Part shown: in pieces, positions 35,440 to 46,900 of the stretch
Layout of the letters: the number at the start of each line of letters is the position of its first letter
Numbering within the stretch: the stretch's first letter is position 1
DNA from: Agelaius tricolor
Taxonomy: Eukaryota; Chordata; Aves; Passeriformes; Icteridae
Direction: 5' to 3'
Length of the DNA: 64,000 bases
Assembly: GCA_023055355.1 (NCBI GenBank)
Contig: JALJCS010000039.1
Span: 1,256,001-1,320,000, forward strand
The notes under the pieces: model-generated
What the model was told of the DNA's origin: nothing
The model's database searches: none
The model's input: only the letters and a program-made list of their open reading frames with translations
Program-made: the position numbers and the translations under genes

Positions 35440-36369
35440 TTAGTCCACGGTCCCCAACAGGTTTGGTTGTCCAGGGTTTAGTTGGTGATTTCTTGAATCA
35501 AGAAGATTGAAGGGGTGTAGTGAATCCAGGCAGGTCTTTCCTTTACTCAGATGGAAAAAGGCAGTCAGGAGCACTTGGAACAGTCCATCCCACTTTTCCT
35601 GCAGAGGATCACCTGTAAAACTCTTAACACACACCCAGCCACCCGGATCAATTGTATGCAATTTATGATCTGGCTGCTTAGATTGATTCTCAAACACAGT
35701 ACTAAACTTCTGGTGCAATTGTTGGTTTATAGCCATTAAATAGTCATAGATATATTGACTACCATCTTGAGCCAAATTTTCATCATGAGTGACTTTTAAT
35801 CCATAAGGTCTGCCATAAAGCATTTCAAATGGGCTTTTTCTTTAGACCTAGGTTTTATTGAGTCTGATGAAGGCAAGAGGTAGAGATTGATACCAATATA
35901 AATGCACTTCTTGCCAAATTTTAGCTGTTTGATCATATGATTCAGCCTTTCTACTTGACCTCTAGCTTGTGGTCTGTAGGGCGTGTGAAGCTGCCATTGG
36001 ATTCCTAATGCTTTGCACACAGCTTGCACCATTTGAGATGGCACAGAAATGAGATCCTCTGTCAGAGGATATTTCTCCAGGTGCACCAAACCTAGCCATG
36101 ACCTCATTCAGCAATACTTTTCTTATCAATTCTCTAGCTTTCTTTGTCCTACAAGGGAACGCTTCTGGCCACCCAGAGAAAGTATCAGGAAGTACCAGCA
36201 AACATTGCAAACCCCCCTTTCTTGGGAGTTCAGCAAAGTCTATCTGCCACAAGTCTCCAGGAAAAGCTCCTCTGCTCAAAACCCCTTGTTCTAGCCTGAC
36301 TGTTGGATTTGGATTATTCCTCAAACAAGTCACACATTGTGATGGTCCTTCTTTAACAGTGTTCTGCAA
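35440..36369 (-). pseudogene. ERV integrase remnant
   Basis: Two overlapping open segments (36369-35962 and 36107-35796) and a third (35823-35440) together cover a gammaretroviral-type integrase: part of the zinc-binding region, the first catalytic Asp in IDFAEL, the second in SDRGSHF, the Glu in QVERLN and a C-terminal SH3-like part. Frame changes separate the pieces. Catalytic residues are still readable but the gene is broken. Confidence 0.82.
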
Positions 36370-36698
36370 GCCTGGGCCTGCAATTTGTACCTTTAGGTAC
36401 TGGGTTCTGCTCCCCAGCCAGTCTTATCATGTTCAGATTCCACATATTGTCTCATTTACTTCTCTGGTATTATTACTTGACCTGTTTCTAATTGTCCCCA
36501 ACCATTTTCTAAACGTTTTCCTTTACTTTCATTAATCCATTTATAATCAGAAGGTTGGTATTTTACAGGCTGCTTAGTTGATACTGCAGTAGGTATTAGA
36601 GCTGCCACAAGTGGTTCATTTCTTTCAGCAGCAATTTGAGCTTCATAATCTGCAAATCTGTCACCTGCTTCCAGGAGGGTGTTACCTTTAGAGTGCCC

Positions 36699-37210
36699 TC
36701 AGCAATATACAGTTGGCACTTGCAATGGGAGCTCCACCACCTCAGGGAGCCTGAGGATTTCAGCTGCATATTTGACCATCTTCTTTTGTGCAGTCAGGAG
36801 TCCTCTCTCCCTCCATATGGCTCCGTGGGCATGAACAATTCCATAGGCATGTTTGGAATCCATCCAAACACTAACTTCCCTTCCTTTTGCCACTTCTAAT
36901 GCTAGAGGGAGGGCTATCAGCTCAGCCTCTTGTGCTGAGGTTCCTGCTGGAAATGGCTTTGACTCGATTACATCTGAGACTGTGCTCACGGCGTAGCCCG
37001 CCATTCGCACTCCCTGTCTCCCAAAACTGCTGCCATCACAGCAGCAGTTCATGGCTGAACCAGTTCACGGCATCTGGGAGCGGCTGTTCCTTTGGATCTG
37101 GGCGGCTGGAGCACACAGCTTCCATGGTGTCTAGGCAGTCGTGTACTACAGGTTCAGCTTTGGACTTTCCTTGCAGAAGGGAGGCAGGGTTAACAACACT
37201 GGTCACATGA
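36699..37210 (-). pseudogene. ERV RNase H remnant
   Basis: Contains the RNase H landmarks in order: DGSS near the start, AEL in the middle and DSKHAYG later. It is preceded by the connection region (37512-37036) and followed by integrase after a frame change. Confidence 0.78.
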
Positions 37211-39100
37211 ATTCCAGTATCATCAGATTCAGCCAGGACTGCTTGGTAGTTTAGGAATCTCAAGGAAGACAGCCAATGGTTCCCTTTCTGATCTAAAACA
37301 GCTGACACCGTGTGGGACACTGAGACAGTCATCTTTTGTTCTAGTGTAAACTTCCTTGCATCTTCAATGTTCATGATCACTGCTGCTACTGCCCTGAGGC
37401 AGGCGGGCCAGCCCTTTCTCACAGTATCCAGTTGCTTAGAAAAAAATGCCACTGCCCTTTTGCAAGGACCCAGGTGTTGTGCCAGAACCCCTAAAGCTAT
37501 TCCGTCCTTCATGTGGGAAAAATCAAAAGGGCTTGCTCACGTCAGGCAGCCCCACAGCAGGGGCCCTCATGAGTTCACCCTTCAGATCTTCAAAGGCCCT
37601 GTTCAATTCGGGGATCCATATCACGGTATTTTTAGAGATTTTCACCAATTTGTATAAAGGTTTCATGATCAATCTGCAGCTGTATATGCACAGTTGGCAC
37701 CAAGCTGTCATTCCAAGGAAAGCATGGAGTTATCTTATGGTTTGTGGTCGAGTGTCTGGCAAATTGCTCCTTCCGGGCAGTTCCCAAAGATCGTTGTCCT
37801 CTGGAGACCCCATATCCAAGCTAGGTCACTTGTTGCTTGTTGTATTGTGTTCTTATATGTTTTAGTTGCATTAAGCTGTACTTTGGTTTGCTGCAGTTCC
37901 TCCCTGTGACAGTAGTTCTGCCCCCGTTGCCTCCTCCCTCCTTTTTAATGTCAATCTCGCTGCCTCCTTCCCTGGTTCCCTGAAAACTGCCTTGTCATCC
38001 CCTCAACCCCTCCCCTGTGTCCTGCCTGTCACTCCACAGCCCATCCCTTCCCTCCAGAAACTTCTTCCAAGGGTGTCGAGTGATAGGCTCAGGCACTGGG
38101 GCCCCTCCCCTGTTTACCCCCATTGGTTCCCCTACATGTCTGTTTCCCTGCTCCCCACGCCCTCCTGGAATTCCATTGGCAGATGGGCCATCCCCTCCCC
38201 TGTTCACCTCCCCTTTATAACACCTTGCACAGCCCAGTTCTCTGGCTCCCCTGGGTTGCAGATTTCCTTGGAGCTCTGTAATAAAGCTGGACTTTGCCCC
38301 AAGCTGGAGTCCCCTCTCCTTCTCCTACCAGCATGGCTTTGGTGTCTTGTCCGCAGCACGCGAAAGCCTCAGCCGCTCTCGTGGCCTCCCGAGGAGCGGG
38401 AGAGTGTCCCCGCCGCTCGCTGTGCCAGGGCAAGCCGGGGACTGCGAGCGCCCCCTCGGAGGGGCACAGCCACAGCTGCTGCTCCAGCCGGGCTTTCTGT
38501 GCAGATACTCGATAACCACTCAGTCCAGGAACATTCAAAAGGTTCACTGCCCGCTCAAAACATTCTTTAGTAGTGTCAGTAGCAATTAACAAACCACCTG
38601 CATGCTGTAGGAGTGTTCCTTCCCCAGGCAGTGATTGCCATAGCTCTAATTCTTCAGCCAACTGATTCCCAAAAACTGGGAATGTTTGTGAACCCTTGAG
38701 GTAGTCCTGCCCAGCTAAGTCGGTTTTTCCTGCCTGTGCTAGGGTTCTCCCATTCAAAAGCAAATATATTTTGACTTTCTTCCACAAGTGGCAGGCAGAA
38801 GAAAGCATCTTTCACATCTATCGCTGGAAACCAAATAAAATCATCTCAAAGCTTAGCTAGTAAGGTAGTCAGGCAGAAATCATTAATTGCCTGTAAATCT
38901 GGCACTAGTTTCTAAGTTCCATTAGGTTTCTTTATTGCCAATCTAGGAGTATTAAATTTGGACTCCCATTCTTCCAATAATCCTAATGTCAGGAATTTAA
39001 TGATTGTTGCCTGTATTCCTTTCCTATCTTCTAATCTTAAAGGCTATTGCTTTCTGACTGCTGGCCTAACTCTTGTCTGTAGCTCCATTTTTACAGGGTC
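37036..39100 (-). pseudogene. ERV reverse transcriptase remnant, split by a nested LTR
   Basis: Broken pieces of a gammaretroviral-type polymerase: the palm/thumb piece at 38808-38490 ends in a GYRVSA-like segment and resumes after the LTR at about 37905 down to 37523, followed by the connection region to 37036. Multiple stops and frame changes are present, and the fingers region (39100-38820) is heavily decayed. Confidence 0.72.
37905..38490 (+). mobile_element. Solo LTR nested inside the provirus pol gene
   Basis: Pyrimidine-rich LTR in the opposite orientation to its host provirus, starting TGTGACAG. It has a TATA-like TTTATAAC box near 38213 and AATAAA near 38281. Its composition and signal layout resemble the LTR at 41577-42070. 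The 3' edge is uncertain (between about 38476 and 38500) and no clean target-site duplication was found. It interrupts the reverse-transcriptase frame. Confidence 0.65.
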
Positions 39101-39103
39101 TGC

Positions 39104-39560
39104 TCATTTTGATTTTGCTGGCCTATCGGTATCCCCTACTCTTGGGTACACCTGATTCAACACTTGCTCTAAAGAGTTCTTATTGTTTGTTGGTCTTGTG
39201 TCAATTGTCAGTCCTAATGCTAAAACCAATTTGTCTTCAGGTACCTTAAATTTCATTTTTCTTTTTTTAAGCTGAACTGTCGCTTCTAAATTTTCCAGCA
39301 AATCCCTGCCTAGGGCAGATTTGGGTGAGTTTGGTAAATCAAGAAACTGATGTATTCCCATTTTCTTCTCAATTTTACATTTAAGCAGTTTCAGGAAGAA
39401 AGCATTGTTCTGGCTGGCCAGTGGCTCCTCTTGCTTGAAGACAGTTTTCACTTTTGGGTATCAATGCTTGATTCAAGAGTGAAAATGTGTCTCCAGTATT
39501 TACTAAAAATTCAACTTCTTTCTCATTCTTCAGCTGTATTTTAACCAGTGGGCCTGCTAG
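39104..39560 (-). pseudogene. ERV protease remnant with altered active site
   Basis: A retroviral aspartic protease region between the gag zinc knuckle and reverse transcriptase. The active-site triad normally read as DTG appears as NTG near 39497-39505, so the catalytic Asp is lost. It is followed by an open stretch 39451-39104 leading into pol. Confidence 0.68.
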
Positions 39561-39631
39561 GGTAAGATCTGCCAGTCTTGGTCATTTCTTATCATCTAGA
39601 GTGGCTACAAAAGTTTTGTGTACTGTGTCTG

Positions 39632-40899
39632 CTAACTCTGGGCACTGGCATTTCCAGTGTCCTTTCTTACAATATGCACATTGATTTGGCCCCAGCTTGG
39701 CCTGTGGCTGGTTTGAACCTCCTCTGCCTCTGGAATTTTGGCCCCTGCCGCTGCTTCATACACGCCCACGTCCTCTCCCTGGAGCTGATCCAGAGCTGCC
39801 ACTGTGGCTGCAGGGAGTTCTTTTTCTTTTTCTCTGTCTTTATTATCATACACCTTCTATGCTTTTTCATTAATGCCTTTAAGTCTCTCTTTACAGGCTC
39901 TTTCAGCTTCTGAAGTTCCTGCCTGGCATCTGGGCTAGATTGCCCAAACATCAGGGAAAGGAGCTGCTGCTTTCCCATATCCGACCAGGGATCCAGGGCT
40001 GTGTGTTTCCGTGCAGCGGCTCAGAGCCTGTTCACAAAGTCAGTGGGTGACTCATGCTGTCCCTGTGTAACATTATATATTACTGACCAATTTATTGCTT
40101 CTGGAATGGCATTTTTTAATTCAAATTTGACTAGTTCCTGGTATCTGGCTACCATTGCACAGCTGCCTGCATCATTTGGGTCCCACAAAGGGTTTACAAT
40201 AGGAAACAGCTGGTCCACTGTACCTTGTCAGGCTCCACTAGCAATTTGTCCCTGCACATGGGCTCTGGCTACCTTTATCACCAACTCTTTTGCTGGTTTT
40301 CTTAGCTCTGTCAGCATGAAATCGGTATCACCTCAGTCTGGGTCTCGATTCCTGACTATGAACTCAAATAGTTTTGCTACTTTGCTGGGGTTTTCTCTAG
40401 AAATTTTAACTTTTTCCCGCCAACTCTTCAGGTCACTAGTAGAAAAGCAGAAGTTCACCCACATGGCTTCTCCTTGGGGACCCACTACGTTCCTTAAGGG
40501 GTGACTAAAGGCAGAGTTTCCTTGGTTTTATTCCTTGTGTTGGTTGTCACTGGGGTCTCTGAAATTGTCCCCTCCCCAGGATTATTCATCTCATCCTCAC
40601 TGCCATTTGGGTTTCATTCAGGGTGCGGAGTGGTTGGGTGAGGGGGAGTGTACCCAAGCTGGCCTGGGGTAACTCGGCTGTAAGGCTTGGACACCTAGAA
40701 CACAATCTTCCTCATGCTTTTTAGCCAATTTCAAACATCTCTGCCCTATGCTACATGCTGAACAGCATCTCTTTATTTTCTGCCTGTTATTTCTTTCCAA
40801 AGTTAGGACTAAAGGGTCCTGTGGGGCCAAATCAAAGCCACATTCTTTCTGCCACTCAGGTTTATTCTCCAGGGTAAAAAACACGTCTGCATACATCAC
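39632..40899 (-). pseudogene. ERV gag remnant
   Basis: From 5' to 3': an N-terminal matrix-like piece (40899-40618), a capsid piece ending in a major-homology-region motif (QGQHESPTDFVNRL, about 40062-40021), a basic coiled segment (39978-39667) and a zinc knuckle of the form CX2CX3HX4C (about 39680-39640), one residue shorter than the usual CX2CX4HX4C. Frameshifts separate the parts. Confidence 0.75.
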
Positions 40900-41576
40900 A
40901 TGATCTCATTTTTCTTCTTTTCATAAAAATAACATCAACTGTCACAATATATGATAATTTAAAGTTCCATTAGGGGGTCACTTTTCACCACTTTCTAACT
41001 GATACCAAGGCTACTACCATTGGGTAGACTATTTAATCAGATTACCTTTCTTTGAAAAATTACCCTCCAGGATTCCTCCCAAATCTTTCTCATGTGCTAA
41101 AATACATTCTAGTGGACTCTTTTTAATAACATTTTTACTTCTTGTGTTATTCATTCTTAATGCTATCTTAATTTCCAAACTTACCAGTATGTATTACTAC
41201 TTCTTCTCTTTTCCTTCTCTTTATGCCCTGTATACTGCACTTAACACACACTGGGTGTCTCTGAGTCACCCAGCACCAATATTCTTTTTTATAGTCCTAA
41301 CAAGCAATGAAAACAAAAGGATTACACATTCTACACAATCTACAAGGAACTGGGCTATGATTGGACATAAAACAAGTTTCTTAAAACACTGCCTAAAGTA
41401 AAACTCAGGAGTATATACTCATGTAAACCTAGAGTTCACAACCCTTGACTTTTGATGTAGTGTCTAAAAGCTTGAGTGACTGCTCGATGTTGTTCAAAGA
41501 CTTCTCAACCTCAGACCGGCTTGGTGCTGTGCCCATTTCCCTGGGGTGTTGCAGTTTGTGTTTATTTATCAGTTAC
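40900..41576 (-). other. Probable 5' leader of the provirus, no LTR seen
   Basis: AT-rich sequence upstream of the gag remnant. No convincing 5' LTR matching 33651-34170 was found, so the provirus is 5'-truncated or its 5' LTR has diverged or been replaced. Confidence 0.35.
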
Positions 41577-42070
41577 TGTATAACAGTTTGTTTTAATGTA
41601 CACCCTGTTTTCCCCAAGTTGGTTTACCCCTAGGTTTTGCCCTCCCTCAAAGCTGTCCCTCATGCCATTCCCCACTCTTTGTTCCAGCTCCTTCCCTGCC
41701 TATCAAGGTAACCCAGCTCTTTATTCCTGAACCTTCCCTGTCAGTTTTGTCTTGGACCAATCCCTGACTGCACCACCCCTTTGGAATTCCCCTATTGCAG
41801 GAAACCCCACTGGCCCATGGCATCTACCCTCTCCTCCCATCTGTCCTAATTAGTCCCAAGCCCCTGATGTAATCCCCTCGCTCCTGCCTTGCAGATTCCT
41901 TCTTGGTCAAAGGTTTGTATCCATCCCCTGAGTTGTACCCCTATAAAATGCCGTGCACAGAAGTGCTGGTGGCTCTTTGCTTCTGAATCCTTCCCTTGGG
42001 ATAAACCTTTGCCTGTGGAACCTCACAATGGAGGAGCCTCCTCCTTCTCTTTTGCCTGCTCCGTGCCGCA
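41577..42070 (+). mobile_element. Solo LTR with imperfect 5 bp target-site duplication
   Basis: 494 bp from TGTATAAC to GTGCCGCA, flanked by GTTAC (41572-41576) and GTTAT (42071-42075). It has a TATAAAA box at 41942-41948 and a GATAAA polyadenylation-like signal near 42000. It is inserted next to a CR1 fragment. Confidence 0.72.
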
Positions 42071-42079
42071 GTTATTAGA

Positions 42080-42480
42080 TCCTGAGCCACTGAGCAGTGG
42101 CTCCTCAGGTTCAGCCGCAGGCAGAGCCCACGCCTTGGCCATTCCCCACTCCTGGCACAGCGCCGGAGTTTTCCCCAGAGCCGGCCCGGGCTCCGCTGGG
42201 CTGCGTCAATGGGGAACCTGTGCCAGTGCCCGACCGTGCTCTGGGTGAAAAACCTTTTCCTGATATGGAAATGAAACTTGCCCTGTCCCAGCTCCCTGCC
42301 CTTTTCTCGAGTGCTGTCACTGCTCCCAACAGTGACGAGAGCTGCAGCAGCCCCTCTGATTCCCCTCAGGAGGATGTTGAAGACCACAATGACGCCCTTT
42401 ACTCTCCTCCAGGCTGAACAGACTAGAGTGGCCTCAGCTGCACCTAGGGCTGCCCCTCCAGACCACACTCCATCCTTGCA
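42080..42480 (-). mobile_element. CR1 LINE 3' fragment
   Basis: On the minus strand the order of segments (TCTGTTCAGCCTGGAGGAGA, a stretch about sending results into a short hairpin-like region, GGAAAAGGTTTTTCACCCAGAG, GGCACAGGTTCCCC) matches the 3' part of avian CR1 elements. A 106-codon open frame on the plus strand here is the antisense of the CR1 and not a gene. The CR1 subfamily was not determined. Confidence 0.72.
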
Positions 42481-42589
42481 GTCCTCCTTTGCATTCTGGA
42501 TAATAGCTTACTATCTTTTTATATTGTGGTGCCCAAAACTGCCCCTGTCTGCTTACAGCACTTCTCCTGGCTGCTGCTTCAGGGTGCAG

Positions 42590-43905
42590 GCACCGTAATC
42601 AGAGACACTTAACAGCTTCTCCTCCTAGAGTTATCCTTATCCTCTGTACTTCCACGTGTCTGCCTTCATGTTCACTGGGGAACCTCCCTATTTGTGGCCA
42701 CCCATTGCTGTGCCCAGCAGGGACACAGTTTTGTTTGGACATGAGCTGCCACAGCCAGACAGGCAGCAACTGAAGCCGAGAATATCAGAGCCTGGGCAGA
42801 TTCTATTTTTTCCAGAATGCAGGAAAGAGAGTGAGAAAAGCACAAGGAAACATCACAGTGTTACTTTGCAATCTAATTGCCCTGGGAAACTCAGAAATGG
42901 ATGGTGTTGTGGTGCTACTGCCAATGCCTTCCAAGAAAAAAATACATTTCAGGAAGGAGCAACATCATCTTGACAGAGACCAAGTGTTGCCAGCAGTTTC
43001 TCCAGGTGCTCTGGCCATCATCCCCTGCAGGAAGGAGCACAGCCCCCAATGCAGGTGGGCTTTGGCTCCCTGTGGCACAGAAGCCCCCCGGGGGCACAGG
43101 TCTCTGGGGCAGGAGACGGGCACCAGCGCTGCCAGGGCTCGGGGGGTGGCAGCTCTGCTTGGGCGGGGACTCTGCCACAGCTGCTGCTGTCAGCACTGCC
43201 CGGGCCCCAGGGCTCAGAGCAGCATTCGTGCCCGGGTCCACACGTTCCTTGTGCGTGTCACACCCGCGGGTTTAGGATGGCCACGGGCCAGGATGAGTCC
43301 CAAGGAGGCTGTGCCAGCTTCCCTGGAAGGCCCCGGGCCCTTCCCAGCGCGGCTGCGTTGGAAGCCCTGGAGGCTCCTTCTGCTGCCCTGAGCCCGCAGA
43401 GCAGGGCAGCGTTTGCTGATGCTCTGAGCCCTTCCTAAAGATCCTGTGGGGCTGCCTTAGACACCTGGGGCCAGGCATTCCTTCCAGCCTGGGCCACTTT
43501 GGCTGGGCTGGGGGCGGCCCCAGGGCAGGCAGCAGTGTGTGCAAGGGCCCTGGCTGGCACGCTGCAGCACGGTCACCGTGCCATGGAACGGAACCCGGTG
43601 TCCAAGGCCCCTTTGTGACATGTGGGAAATAGAAGCTTGCCGGGGAGCTGGGAGCACGCAACGGGGCACAACGGGACAGAGTGGTGCCGTGAGGAGCCCC
43701 CGCACAGAAGGCTTGTTCCCGTCTGAGCCCGAGCTTTTCCGCAGCCTTTTTCCTGCAGCTGAGCTCGAGGCCAGAGCACAGGACTCGGTGACCCGTGGCC
43801 TTGCGAGGCTTCTATTCTGCAGCTGCCCTCAAGGGCAGAGCGTGGGACTTGGTGCCCCAGAGCTTTCCCAGGGCACCTCTCCCACAAGTAGCTCCAGTCA
43901 GAGAC
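42590..43905 (+). promoter_or_regulatory. 5' flank of MROH copy B (putative promoter, UTR)
   Basis: Highly similar to the 5' flank of copy A. No core promoter element was identified with confidence. Conservation between copies could reflect recent duplication rather than function. Confidence 0.35.
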
Positions 43906-46900
43906 ATGGAGCAGAGACCCCCAAGAGTGCCCAAGATGGCCTGGCTGGAGGAGGAGGAGGAGGAAGAAGGCCCTGGAGCTGCCCCAGCACAGGAGACTGA
44001 GGAGGTGGTGCCATTCCAGCCACCACAGGAGGGTGAGTGGCAGAGCTGGGCTGCAGGGCTGGAGCCTGCAGCCAACTTGGTCCCATCCCATCCCATCCTA
44101 TCCCATCCCATCTCATCCCATCCCGTCCCATGCCATGCCATGCCATGCCATGCCATGCCATGCCATGCCATGCCATGCCATGCCATCCCGTCCCGTCCCG
44201 TCCCATGCCATCCCATGCCATCCCATGCCATCCCATCCCATCCCATCCCATCCCATCCCATCCCATCCCATCCCATCCCATCCCATCCCATCCCATCCCA
44301 TCCCATCCCATCCCATCCCATGCAATCCCCTGGGGAAATGCCCACGGACAGAATGGAAGAGGGCCCAGGCAGACACCCTGCAGTGGCCGTGCTCCATCCC
44401 CTGGGCCATCCCGGGGCTCTCCCAGCCTGGGGGGCCCAGGGCTGGGCTGTGTTCTCCGGCCTCTCCCGCAGCCCCTCAGATCTGGCTGCACTCGCTCTTT
44501 GCCAGATGCAGCCCTGGAGTGCACACAAGAGCAGGAATCCAGCCGTGGCCGCTTCCGCAGCACAGCCCAGGTACCTGCAGCCACCCCCAGCTGGGCCGGG
44601 CCTGCTGTCCCTGCTCAGTCCAGCACCCTGTGTGCAGCACTCCATGCAACATCTCCGGCTTCCTGCCCTTCTCCTACAGTTCATCTGCAAATTCCTAAAG
44701 AGAATGCAGGAGGAAGTGACCATCGCCATGGGCACTGGGCTCAGAGCATACTCGCCCATGTTCCAAAGCAAGACCAGCGCTGCCCTCCTGTGTATGCTTG
44801 TAGAGGAAGGTTTTTACTATCCAGACCAAGTAAGCAGCCTGTGGGCAGGGTTTGATCCTGCCAGGAATTGCTTGGCCTCCCAAGCCACGACTGCTGGTTG
44901 CTGTGAGCCTTTGAGGCCACATGGCAGTGCGCAGGGAAGGGAAGCACTTCTCTGGGCAAGATGTGAACATTGCTCCCTCTGGCAGCTTCCCAAGTCTCCC
45001 TGTGCCTTCTGCAGGTGCCCGCCATGGTGAGGTTCATCCACCAGTGGCTCCTGGCCAATGACTGTGCTGAGCCCAGGCTGGACGAGGCCCTGCTGGACCT
45101 CACGGAAGCACAGCCAGATGACACAGTCCTGACGCTCCTGCGTGTGGCCCCGTCCTGTGACAGGTATGGGGCCCACCTGCCCAGAGAGCTCAGGCCTCCG
45201 CAGCCCATCACCCTGTACAGCCTGTCCCAGGTGTCTGAGCAACAGAGACTTCCAGGGCCCTCTGGCTGCTGCCTTTCCCAGCCCTGGCACATCGGCCCCT
45301 AAACCTGCTGCCATGCTCCCTCCCTGCCCCTCAGGGCTCTGTCCCCACAGGCCTGGGCTGCCTGGCTGCTGCTGGCCAGGGCCAGTGGGCAGAGGCAGAA
45401 CTGGCAGCCAGCTCAGCTCCCCCCGGTGCTGTGTCTGAGACCCCACCTGAGACAGAGCTCTGACCCCGCAGAGCTGCCATGGCCATGTGGAAGACCATCA
45501 TGGGCTCAGCCAGGACTGCGGAGCTGGCACAGCTGACCCTCCTGGATGTGCTGGGGAGCTGGCCAGAGCACAGCACGTGCACCTCCGATGGGGACCAAAC
45601 GGGTGTCTTTGGCCTGGCTGTGAGTTTCTGCAAGTGGCCTTTGCTGGCCCCAAGGCCGCCTCTCCAGAGCTCTCCATCCTCCTTCCCCCACTGCATCTGC
45701 CTGCCTCACGCAGAGGCCTGAAACCTGGCCCAGGGGCAGCTTCAGGCCCAGCTGGCCCCGTGCTCCCCCTGCCTCTCTCCGGGCCTCTCCCTGCCACGCT
45801 TGGGCCCTGCCACACGGACGCCTGGGCACTGAGCGCTGTCCTGGGGGGCTTTGCAGGCAACCGTGGTGATGTGGAAGATCCTGCAGGTGCCCTGTCTGCC
45901 ACGGATATTGAAGGTGTATTTCCCCCGCCTATTTGTGCATCTGCTCTTCCAAGTGTTCTCCAGCACAGAAGAAATGCCAGAGGAGGTCGATGCCTTCTGG
46001 AAGGGATGTCAGCAAGAGCACGGCCTTGCCACCAGCCCCAACAGGTGCTCCATCCCACTCCTCCTGTCCCTGCCACGTGGCCTGCCAAGGAGCCAGTGCT
46101 GCCAGTGTGACCTGGCCTTTGCTGTGCACACAGGTTTGTAGTGCGCACCCTGAAGTGCCTGCTCTGCCTTCTCCGCTGTGAGCATGTGGTGGTGGCAATG
46201 GAACGCAGGTGTGGCTGGGACACGCTGCTCTCTCTGGACAGCCACCACTTTGCCGTGGCTCTGCTGGCCAGGTGAGAGCCCCTTCTCCCCACTGCCTCTG
46301 ACATTTGTGCTCTGTGCCCAGGTGTCCCCCAAACTGCCCATGATCATGGGCCAGAGGGCCTTGTCACTGAAGGACGGCCAAGCAGACTGGAAAAGGCTGG
46401 CAGAGGAGGGTGCCCATGAGCAACCAACTCCCAAATGGCCCACGTCCCCTTGCTGGAAGGGTGGTGGGGAAAGATGAGAACTCTGAGAGTCACTCCTGGG
46501 AGAGATTTGCCCCACTGGCTCAGGGTCTTGTTTGCTTTTTCCTCTCTTTAGAGAAATTTGCCAGTCAGCCGTACACTTCTGTTCCGGGATTGCATTCTAC
46601 CTGCTCGCCCTGCTCGGCCAAGAGATGCCATCCTGGGATTTCCCTGCCCTGGCATTCCTTGTGGAGGTGAGCCTCAAGGCCAGCGCTGCCTTCCAGCTCT
46701 CTGCCCTCTCGTAGGCACAGCTGCCAGGACGGTGCCCGTGCCCTGTGCTGCTGCCTGGGCCCAGCCCTGTGCAGTTCCGGGCTTCTGCCGGCTGGGTCCC
46801 TGTCAATGCCCGGTGCCTTTCAGGTCCTCGAGTGCCTGGACTTGAGGGAATGCAGTGACAGTGTTCTGGAGATCATGGCACGGAACCTGCAGAGCGAGCA

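Noticed and set aside
42097..42417. Plus-strand 106-codon frame first considered as a gag matrix/proline-rich region downstream of the 41577 LTR
   Set aside because: On the minus strand the same sequence reads as the 3' part of a CR1 LINE, which explains it better.
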